DNA of 22,611 nt, from the NCBI GenBank assembly GCA_024636405.1, contig JAGXHC010000057.1, positions 1 through 22,611 of the forward strand, written 5' to 3'. Source of the stretch: Sulfitobacter sp. (GTDB lineage Bacteria > Pseudomonadota > Alphaproteobacteria > Rhodobacterales > Rhodobacteraceae). The notes under the pieces are model-generated. The model was not told where the DNA came from and searched no databases. It saw only the letters and a list, made by a program, of their open reading frames with translations. This document shows positions 16,964 through 22,611 of this stretch, in pieces. The position numbers were made by a program, and so were the translations under genes. Position 1 is the first letter of the stretch. Each line of letters opens with the position of its first letter.

Positions 16964-17728
16964 CTAGATGTAGCCTTCGGAGCGAAAGCTGAGTTCGCGT
17001 GATTTTCCGATGATCAGATGATCATGCAAGCTTAGCCCAAGTGCGTCGCAGGCGGCGGAAATCTGATGGGTCATGTCGATGTCGGCGGACGAAGGAGTTG
17101 GATCACCTGATGGATGATTATGTACCAATATCAATGCACTGGCGTTCAATTCAAGGGCGCGCTTTGCGACCTCTCTGGGGTAGACCGGGACATGATCAAC
17201 GGTGCCTTTCGCCTGCTCCTCGTCCGCGATCAGGACGTTCTTGCGATCCAGATAGAGCACCCGGAACTGTTCTGTTTCACGGTGCGCCATAGTGGTGTGG
17301 CAGTAATCCAGCAACGCTTCCCAACTTGATACGACGTGCTGCTGCAATACGCGGGACCGAGCCATCCGGTGCGCGGCCGCTTCCAGAATCTTGAGTTCGG
17401 TAATCACGGCGTCACCGACACCGGAAATGTCCCGCAGGCGGGCTTCTGGCGCGGTGATCACGCGGTTGAAATCACCAAACCGATCCATCAGCATCCGCGC
17501 CAGCGGCTTGACGTCACGGCGCGGAATGGCCCGAAACAGCACCAGTTCCAGCAGTTCGTAGTCCGGCACAGCACTGGCGCCGCCTTGCATAAAACGTGCG
17601 CGCAGGCGTTGGCGATGGTCGGCGATATAAGACGGCTGTTTGCCCGACCTCACGGGCGTCGCAGTGGGTGCCTCATCCATTAGGAAGGGCAGAGGTTGAT
17701 CGTCAAAAGCGGGTGCATTCGGGGCCAT
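16964..17728 (-). CDS. radC: RadC-family (UPF0758) JAB-domain protein
   Basis: This protein (254 residues from the chosen start) has an N-terminal helix-hairpin-helix-like region (YELLELVLFRAIPRRDVKPLA, then DISGVGDAVITELK) and a C-terminal JAB/MPN metalloprotease-like domain. The JAMM motif is complete: HNHPSGDPTPSSADID, with H203, H205 and D216. The family is called RadC for historical reasons, but its link to DNA repair in E. coli was not upheld and its biochemical role is unclear. The frame is open up to 17845, but that longer start would read through the dnaJ terminator hairpin and overlap dnaJ. ATG 17728 (MAPNAPAFDDQPLPF) is therefore preferred. It lies downstream of dnaJ on the same strand. 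Confidence 0.88.
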   Translation of the reverse strand: MAPNAPAFDDQPLPFLMDEAPTATPVRSGKQPSYIADHRQRLRARFMQGGASAVPDYELLELVLFRAIPRRDVKPLARMLMDRFGDFNRVITAPEARLRDISGVGDAVITELKILEAAAHRMARSRVLQQHVVSSWEALLDYCHTTMAHRETEQFRVLYLDRKNVLIADEEQAKGTVDHVPVYPREVAKRALELNASALILVHNHPSGDPTPSSADIDMTHQISAACDALGLSLHDHLIIGKSRELSFRSEGYI

Positions 17729-17792
17729 CTGCGCAGCGTCGCAAATTCGAGTTACCGAAAGGTTAACAGCCGAAAAGACGCATTTGGTGATC

Positions 17793-17822
17793 CATCTGCC
17801 GGGCCATTGGCCCAGGCAGATG
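17793..17822 (-). terminator. Hairpin terminator after dnaJ
   Basis: CATCTGCC plus GGGCC (17793-17805) pair with GGCCC and GGCAGATG (17809-17813 and 17815-17822), a 13-bp stem with one bulged A and a 3-nt loop. It starts 1 nt after the dnaJ stop on the minus strand. The sequence after it is only weakly T-rich, so termination may be partial and radC may receive some readthrough. Confidence 0.6.
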
Positions 17823-17823
17823 C

Positions 17824-18984
17824 TTAGCCCTTCATTGAATCCCAAAAACTTTTTACGCTGGAAAAGAAGTTGGTGCTTTCGGGGTTGTTGTTCTCTGCCA
17901 ACTCTTCAAACTCGCGTAGTAGTTCTTTTTGACGACTGGTCAGGTGCACCGGGGTTTCCACGGCCAGTTCTATGATCATGTCGCCAGTACCGCCGCCGCG
18001 CAAGGGGGGCATGCCCTTGCTTCGCAGGCGCATCTGTCGGCCGGATTGGCTGCCGCCGGGGATCTGTACGCGACCGCGGCCACCGTCGATGGTGGGCACT
18101 TCGATGTTGCCGCCAAGCGCTGCCGTGCTCATCGAGACGGGGACGCGGCAGAACAGGTTGGCACCGTCGCGTTCGAACAATTCGTGCTCGGCCACTTCAA
18201 TGAAGATATAAAGATCGCCTGTCGGACCCCCGCGCATGCCTGCTTCGCCTTCTCCGCCAAGGCGGATACGGGTGCCGGTTTCGACGCCGGCCGGGATATT
18301 GACGCTCAGCGCGCGTTCTTTCTCAACGCGACCTGCGCCACGACAAACCTTGCAGGGGTTCTTTACGATCTGGCCGATGCCTGAACAGGTCGGACAGGTA
18401 CGTTCAACGGTGAAAAACCCCTGTTGCGCGCGGACCTTGCCCATGCCGGAACATGTGGGGCAGGTCGTCGGCTCTGAGCCGCCTTCGGCGCCTGAGCCGG
18501 TGCAGGCCGTGCACTGGATGGAGGTCGGCACCGTAATGGATTTCTGAAGGCCGGAAAAAGCATCTTCGAGCGAGATGCGCAGGTTAAAGCGCAGATCGGC
18601 ACCACGCACCGCGCGGCGTCCGCCACCGGCACCGGCCCCGCCACGTTGGCCCATGAAGTCGCCAAACAAATCGTCGAAAACGTCCGAGAACGCCGAGGAA
18701 AAATCGCCTTGCCCGCCGCCAAATCCACCACCGGGCCGTCCGCCCCCGCCCATGCCACCTTCGAATGCGGCGTGGCCATAGCGGTCATAGGCTGCCTTCT
18801 TGTTGGCGTCCTTCAGAACTTCATAGGCTTCGTTTGCTTCTTTGAACTGCGCTTCGGCCTGGGGGTTATCGGAGTTCCGATCGGGGTGCAGTTCCTTGGC
18901 CTTGGTGCGGTAGCCCTTTTTGATATCGTCGGGCGACGCGCCTTTGGCCACGCCAAGTATTTCGTAATAATCGCGTTTTGCCAT
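17824..18984 (-). CDS. dnaJ: Chaperone DnaJ (Hsp40)
   Basis: DnaJ (386 residues) delivers unfolded clients to DnaK and stimulates its ATPase. The J domain (1-70) has HPD at 33-35. A Gly/Phe-rich linker follows (about 75-125, unusually Gly- and Arg-rich at its end). The four zinc-binding CxxCxGxG repeats are all intact: CTACTGSG (158-165), CPTCSGMG (175-182), CPTCSGIG (197-204) and CKVCRGAG (211-218). The C-terminal substrate-binding domains and the end [14 protein letters not shown] are typical. AGGAG precedes the ATG with suitable spacing. The gene lies 75 nt downstream of dnaK, with a hairpin in the gap. All family features are present, so this is the type I DnaJ rather than a J-domain-only protein. 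Confidence 0.98.
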   Translation of the reverse strand: MAKRDYYEILGVAKGASPDDIKKGYRTKAKELHPDRNSDNPQAEAQFKEANEAYEVLKDANKKAAYDRYGHAAFEGGMGGGGRPGGGFGGGQGDFSSAFSDVFDDLFGDFMGQRGGAGAGGGRRAVRGADLRFNLRISLEDAFSGLQKSITVPTSIQCTACTGSGAEGGSEPTTCPTCSGMGKVRAQQGFFTVERTCPTCSGIGQIVKNPCKVCRGAGRVEKERALSVNIPAGVETGTRIRLGGEGEAGMRGGPTGDLYIFIEVAEHELFERDGANLFCRVPVSMSTAALGGNIEVPTIDGGRGRVQIPGGSQSGRQMRLRSKGMPPLRGGGTGDMIIELAVETPVHLTSRQKELLREFEELAENNNPESTNFFSSVKSFWDSMKG

Positions 18985-19010
18985 TGATCAACTCCTGCTG
19001 TGGAACGTAA

Positions 19011-19039
19011 CGGGCCGACCCGTGTGACGGACCGGCCCG
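19011..19039 (-). terminator. Hairpin in the dnaK-dnaJ gap (possible attenuator)
   Basis: CGGGCCG (19011-19017) and CGGCCCG (19033-19039) pair perfectly, and CCG/CGG (20-22/28-30 of the same block) extends the stem after an internal loop. On the minus strand only TTACGTTCC follows, so it is a weak terminator at best. It could lower dnaJ levels relative to dnaK, or mark a processing site. Confidence 0.5.
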
Positions 19040-19059
19040 ATCATTGGTTCCTGCAACGC

Positions 19060-20973
19060 TTACGCGCGCTTGTCGTTGTCCAGGTCCTCGAACTCAGCGT
19101 CGAGGATATCATCGTCACCGTCCTGCGGTGCGTCTGCGGCCTTGGCCATATCCTCGTCGCCGTCATCCTGAGCGGCCTTGTAGATAGCTTCGCCCAGCTT
19201 CATCGCCGCTTCGGTTACGTTCTGGATGCCCGACTTGATCTTGTCTGTATTGTCGGTTTCCAGCTCGTCCTTGAGCGCGGCAATCGCCAGTTCGATGGCT
19301 TCGACGGTCGTCGGATCAACCTTGTCGGCATGTTCTTCGACCGATCTTTCGGTGGAATGGATAAGCGATTCCGCCTGGTTCTTCGCTTCGATCAGCGCGC
19401 GGCGCTCCTTATCGGATTCCGCGTTCTCTTCGGCGTCTTTTACCATCTTTTCGATGTCGGCATCCGACAGACCGCCAGAGGCCTGGATTGTGATCTTCTG
19501 CTCCTTGCCGGTGCCCTTATCAAGCGCACCCACGGCCACGATGCCGTTGGCATCAATGTCAAAGGTCACTTCGATCTGGGGCATGCCACGCGGGGCCGGC
19601 GGGATATTTTCAAGGTTGAAGGCGCCAAGGATCTTGTTGTCGGCGGCCATCTCCCGTTCACCCTGGAAGACACGAATTGTCACGGCATTCTGGTTGTCCT
19701 CGGCGGTCGAGAAGACCTGGCTCTTTTTCGTCGGGATCGTGGTGTTGCGGTCGATCAGACGGGTGAAGACACCACCAAGAGTTTCGATACCAAGGCTCAG
19801 CGGGGTCACATCAAGCAGGACCACGTCTTTGACGTCGCCTTGCAGAACGCCGGCCTGAATTGCGGCACCAAGTGCGACAACCTCATCCGGGTTCACACCC
19901 TTGTGCGGCTCCTTGCCGAAGAACTTGGTCACTTCCTCAACCACTTTGGGCATACGGGTCATACCACCGACCAGCACCACTTCGTCGATGTCAGAAGCGG
20001 AAAGGCCCGCATCCTTCAACGCCGCGGCGCAAGGCTTCATCGATGCTTTGATCAGGTCGCCAACCAGCTGCTCCAGCTTGGAACGGGTCAGTTTCATGAC
20101 CATGTGCAGCGGCGAGCCATCCTTGCCCATCGAAATGAAGGGCTGGTTGATCTCGGTCTGGGACGCGCTGGACAGTTCGATCTTGGCCTTTTCAGCGGCT
20201 TCCTTGAGACGCTGCAGCGCCATCTTGTCCTCGGTCAGGTCGACGCCGTTGGCTTTCTTGAATTCATCGGCAAGGTAGTTGACTATGCGCATGTCAAAGT
20301 CTTCGCCACCTAGGAAGGTGTCGCCGTTGGTGGATTTCACCTCGAAAAGACCATCGTCGATTTCAAGGATCGTGACGTCGAACGTGCCGCCGCCAAGGTC
20401 ATAGACCGCAATGGTCTGTGCGTTTTCCTTATCAAGGCCATAGGCCAGCGCGGCCGCTGTCGGTTCGTTGATGATCCGCAACACTTCAAGGCCGGCAATC
20501 TTGCCCGCGTCCTTGGTCGCCTGACGCTGCGCGTCGTTGAAATAGGCAGGGACGGTGATGACAGCCTGAGTTACCTCTTCGCCCAGATATTTCTCGGCGG
20601 TGTCCTTCATCTTGCCCAGAATGAACGCAGATATTTGTGATGGTGAATATTTCTCACCCTTGGCCTCAACCCATGCGTCGCCATTCTTAGCTTCGATCAC
20701 GTTGAAGGGCATGTTCTTGCGGTCTTTGGCAAGATCAGCGTCATCGTACCGGCGACCTACAAGGCGCTTGACGCCGAAGACAGTGTTTTCCGGGTTGGTG
20801 ACGGCCTGCCGCTTGGCGGGCTGACCGACAAGACGTTCGTCGTCGGTGAAGGCGACAATCGACGGCGTGGTGCGGGCACCTTCGGCGTTTTCAATGACGC
20901 GGGGTTGGCTGCCGTCCATGATTGCGACGCAGCTGTTGGTCGTTCCAAGGTCAATACCAATTACTTTGGCCAT
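19060..20973 (-). CDS. dnaK: Chaperone DnaK (Hsp70)
   Basis: DnaK (637 residues) is the ATP-driven chaperone that works with DnaJ and GrpE. The N-terminal ATPase domain begins [12 protein letters not shown] and contains [45 protein letters not shown] and [12 protein letters not shown]. The linker is [16 protein letters not shown]. The substrate-binding beta domain and helical lid follow, ending in the acidic [13 protein letters not shown] tail typical of the bacterial protein. The predicted start follows GAGGGATCG. It is transcribed divergently from alkB; the long antisense frame over it is a known coding artefact for Hsp70 genes. Its upstream region has a promoter-like sequence that may be heat-shock controlled. 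Confidence 0.99.
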   Translation of the reverse strand: MAKVIGIDLGTTNSCVAIMDGSQPRVIENAEGARTTPSIVAFTDDERLVGQPAKRQAVTNPENTVFGVKRLVGRRYDDADLAKDRKNMPFNVIEAKNGDAWVEAKGEKYSPSQISAFILGKMKDTAEKYLGEEVTQAVITVPAYFNDAQRQATKDAGKIAGLEVLRIINEPTAAALAYGLDKENAQTIAVYDLGGGTFDVTILEIDDGLFEVKSTNGDTFLGGEDFDMRIVNYLADEFKKANGVDLTEDKMALQRLKEAAEKAKIELSSASQTEINQPFISMGKDGSPLHMVMKLTRSKLEQLVGDLIKASMKPCAAALKDAGLSASDIDEVVLVGGMTRMPKVVEEVTKFFGKEPHKGVNPDEVVALGAAIQAGVLQGDVKDVVLLDVTPLSLGIETLGGVFTRLIDRNTTIPTKKSQVFSTAEDNQNAVTIRVFQGEREMAADNKILGAFNLENIPPAPRGMPQIEVTFDIDANGIVAVGALDKGTGKEQKITIQASGGLSDADIEKMVKDAEENAESDKERRALIEAKNQAESLIHSTERSVEEHADKVDPTTVEAIELAIAALKDELETDNTDKIKSGIQNVTEAAMKLGEAIYKAAQDDGDEDMAKAADAPQDGDDDILDAEFEDLDNDKRA

Positions 20974-21087
20974 GTTTTTCGATCCCTCTTTGCTCTAAGG
21001 CGATGACACGAGGCGTGGACCCGTTTCGGCATCCTGCCCCGATCTGGTGGCACTGAAAGCACGGCGTGCCTTCAGCGGTTCGGAGCG

Positions 21088-21116
21088 TATATAAGGGCGG
21101 TATTTCCACCCTGCAA
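21088..21116 (-). promoter_or_regulatory. Candidate dnaK promoter, possibly heat-shock type
   Basis: On the minus strand TTGCAG (21116-21111) and TATATA (21093-21088) are 17 bases apart, giving a leader of about 108 nt. The -10 region reads CTTATAT, which fits the CYTATRT pattern known for alphaproteobacterial RpoH promoters, while the -35 also fits sigma70 loosely. I see no CIRCE inverted repeat in the 20974-21186 gap. RpoH control is an inference. Confidence 0.5.
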
Positions 21117-21186
21117 CCGTTGCATCGGCACCGAAGGGGGGATTCTGTGTGGATTTTTTGCAAAGCAGTAGGGGAACGGTGCAAAA

Positions 21187-21789
21187 ATGACGGTTTTAAG
21201 GCTCAGGGGCTTCGACATTCACAAAGGCTGGCTGAACCCGGTTGCGCAGCACGAAGTGTTCGAGGCGATCCGCCAGGTTGTTCGCGAGGTGCCGCTGTTT
21301 CGGCCTGAAACGCCCAACAGCCGCCAGATGAGTGTGCGAATGACCGCAGCAGGCAATTTCGGCTGGCTGTCAGATCGAAATGGCTATCGCTATGCTGAAC
21401 GGCATCCCGACGGGCAACCTTGGCCCGCCATTCCTGCGCCGGTGCGGGAAATATGGGATCAGGTTACCGGGCTGGACCGCGCGCCAGAATGCTGTCTGAT
21501 AAACTACTATGACGCGCAGGCGCGGATGGGATTGCATCAGGACCGGGACGAGGCGGATTTCAAATGGCCGGTGGTTTCGGTGTCGCTGGGCGATGATGGA
21601 TTGTTCCGGATCGGAAACACTACACGCGGCGGCAAGACACAGAGCATCTGGTTGCAATCTGGCGATGTGGTCGTGATGGGGGGCGATGCGCGGTTGACCT
21701 ATCACGGGGTGGACCGGATCAGGGCGGGGTCCTCAATGCTGCTGCCCAAGGGCGGACGGATAAACCTGACTTTGCGGGTGGTGCAATAA
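21187..21789 (+). CDS. alkB: AlkB-type 2-oxoglutarate/Fe(II) DNA repair dioxygenase
   Basis: This 200-residue protein carries the complete AlkB active site: H117 and D119 (GLHQDRDE), the distal iron ligand H173 (TYHGVDRI), and the 2-oxoglutarate-binding arginines in RINLTLR (R191, R197). Substrate-lid features such as LINYYDAQARMG and VSVSLGDDGLFRIG also match. AlkB oxidatively removes 1-methyladenine and 3-methylcytosine lesions from DNA and RNA. The length is normal for the E. coli type. It is transcribed divergently from dnaK. A purine-rich AGGGGAA lies about 11 nt before the ATG, somewhat far for a ribosome-binding site. I see no Ada-box-like operator I could defend, and no neighbouring ada gene. 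Confidence 0.93.
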   Translation: MTVLRLRGFDIHKGWLNPVAQHEVFEAIRQVVREVPLFRPETPNSRQMSVRMTAAGNFGWLSDRNGYRYAERHPDGQPWPAIPAPVREIWDQVTGLDRAPECCLINYYDAQARMGLHQDRDEADFKWPVVSVSLGDDGLFRIGNTTRGGKTQSIWLQSGDVVVMGGDARLTYHGVDRIRAGSSMLLPKGGRINLTLRVVQ

Positions 21790-21837
21790 CCAGTTCGTCC
21801 CGGAACGCGTGGGCCGTGTACCCAAGTTTTCCGACCG

Positions 21838-22446
21838 CTACCGGTTAAGAGAGCAGCAACCTGCAAGGTGCTCCCATTGCTGTGCGCGTTGCAGGAACAG
21901 ATCAACGGAAAGGCCGAAGTTGCGATCCGACATGCCGTCGGTGCAGGCCTGAGCCGATATCGCAGCGATCGCGCTGCCACTGGCGTTCGTGCCGATCAGG
22001 CTGAATTTGTCCCGGCGGTTTTGCGCGTTTCCCGATTGGGTGATGCGGTACGTCTGCTTTGCGCCGTCCACATTATCATAAACAAGTTGGTCGTCAGATG
22101 TGTCGAGACCCCAGAACGGTTCGGTGCCAAAGCAGCGGGCAATAGGTGGTAATGCCCCCGCCCATTGACCCGGCTGGCGTGTCAGGAACGTCAGATTGAC
22201 CCATCCACTACGTTCGCCCGCATTGACAAGCGCCCAGGTTTCACGGCTGTTCGGGCGGATCAGTTCGACCGATGTCGCATTCGGCGACAGCGACCCGATA
22301 ATCGGTGCACGGGCGTTGGGGGCCTCGCGGATGTTGAGCACATCTTTTGCACCGACCCCTGTGACATCATAAAGCGCGGGCCATGCGTCTTGCGTCGCAA
22401 GTGCGGGAATGGCCCAGAACATCAAAAACACGATACAGCGGATCAT
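21838..22446 (-). CDS. Secreted SH3-domain / COG3650-like protein
   Basis: This 202-residue protein has a signal peptide (MIRCIVFLMFWAIPALA, cleavage near 17), a bacterial SH3-like domain (about 24-88, DVLNIREAPNARAPIIGSL and SGWVNLTFL), and a C-terminal part (about 100-200). The C-terminal part has CFGTEPFWGL, then CTDGMSDRNFG and LAGCC, a pattern I associate with COG3650-type envelope proteins of unknown role. The four conserved-looking cysteines suggest disulfides. Bacterial SH3 domains often bind cell-wall peptides, so a periplasmic, wall-associated place is inferred. The ATG overlaps the stop of the upstream membrane-protein gene by 4 nt, so the two are probably coupled. Its enzymatic activity, if any, is unknown. 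Confidence 0.8.
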   Translation of the reverse strand: MIRCIVFLMFWAIPALATQDAWPALYDVTGVGAKDVLNIREAPNARAPIIGSLSPNATSVELIRPNSRETWALVNAGERSGWVNLTFLTRQPGQWAGALPPIARCFGTEPFWGLDTSDDQLVYDNVDGAKQTYRITQSGNAQNRRDKFSLIGTNASGSAIAAISAQACTDGMSDRNFGLSVDLFLQRAQQWEHLAGCCSLNR

Positions 22447-22611
22447 CGGCGCGCTCCCCAGCTTACTGAAGCATGTTTACGAGTATAGAATTCGCCCATC
22501 AGGCCAATCATCAGCAGCACAACCCCCACCCAGAATGAGTATTCCCAATTGCTGTTGCGTGGATAGTAATTGATGAATGAATATCCACGCGCCTGGTCGA
22601 TGGTATGAAAC
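22443..22611 (-). CDS. C-terminal part of a membrane protein (5' end outside window)
   Basis: This frame is open to the right edge. The 55 visible residues include YSFINYYPRNSNWEYS, one strong transmembrane segment (FWVGVVLLMIGLMG), then a polar tail EFYTRKHASVSWGARR. A positively charged tail after the segment points to a cytoplasmic C-terminus by the positive-inside rule. The stop TGA overlaps the ATG of the SH3-domain gene (ATGA). I do not recognise the family from this fragment. The overlap suggests that the membrane protein and the exported SH3 protein are made together and may share an envelope function. Confidence 0.7.
   Translation of the reverse strand, partial: FHTIDQARGYSFINYYPRNSNWEYSFWVGVVLLMIGLMGEFYTRKHASVSWGARR

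Noticed and set aside
17729..17845. Longer start for the radC-family gene
   Set aside because: It would overlap the dnaJ end and translate through the dnaJ terminator hairpin; the added residues do not look like the family N-terminus.
19000..20313. 437-codon plus-strand open frame opposite dnaK
   Set aside because: Long antisense frames are a known by-product of codon use in Hsp70 genes; the composition is abnormal and there is no start signal.
21801..21833. Weak hairpin between alkB and the SH3-domain gene (CGGAA/TTCCG with inner TGGG/CCCA)
   Set aside because: The stem is interrupted and no T-run follows on the plus strand, so I do not call it a terminator.

Overview
The window looks like a chromosomal core-genome segment of an alphaproteobacterium, most likely a member of the Rhodobacterales (Roseobacter group). 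The reasons are the moderately high GC, the protein sequences (for example the YlxR/L7Ae fusion next to nusA, ArgJ next to MutT, and the DnaK and SecA sequences), and the gene order. The assignment comes from recognising families, not from a database search. I see no phage, insertion sequence, CRISPR array, tRNA or rRNA. The window is cut at both ends, inside a proline iminopeptidase gene (left) and a membrane-protein gene (right).

Left part (1-6690, all +): the 3' end of pip, a short Tat-exported solute-binding-like protein, then a translation/transcription operon rimP-nusA-ylxR/L7Ae-infB. The operon is preceded by a good sigma70-like promoter and an intrinsic-terminator-like hairpin in its leader. 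A perfect 11-bp hairpin spans the nusA stop and ends at the next start codon. infB ends at a strong terminator that lies inside the 3' coding end of the convergent gene.

Middle (6612-11163, all -): a metallophosphoesterase and a lipid-kinase-family gene overlap, and upstream of them lies a 47-codon ORF with a near-consensus Shine-Dalgarno. Then comes a tightly packed operon: periplasmic parvulin (PPIase), argJ, mutT.

The divergent secA side (11339-16723, +): secA with its own promoter and terminator, then a two-gene envelope operon. It encodes an anchored or exported protein of unknown function and a PstS-like/OmpA fusion protein. This pair is the best candidate here for an undescribed function.

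Right part (16964-20973, -): a radC-family gene, dnaJ and dnaK, with a hairpin between dnaK and dnaJ and a possible heat-shock-type promoter before dnaK. alkB (+) diverges from dnaK. The window ends with a secreted SH3/COG3650-type protein overlapping the end of a membrane-protein gene (both -).

Overall this is mostly ordinary housekeeping content. The points of interest are RNA hairpins at gene junctions, the small ORF and the PstS-like/OmpA envelope operon. I do not see a clear novel defence or mobile system.
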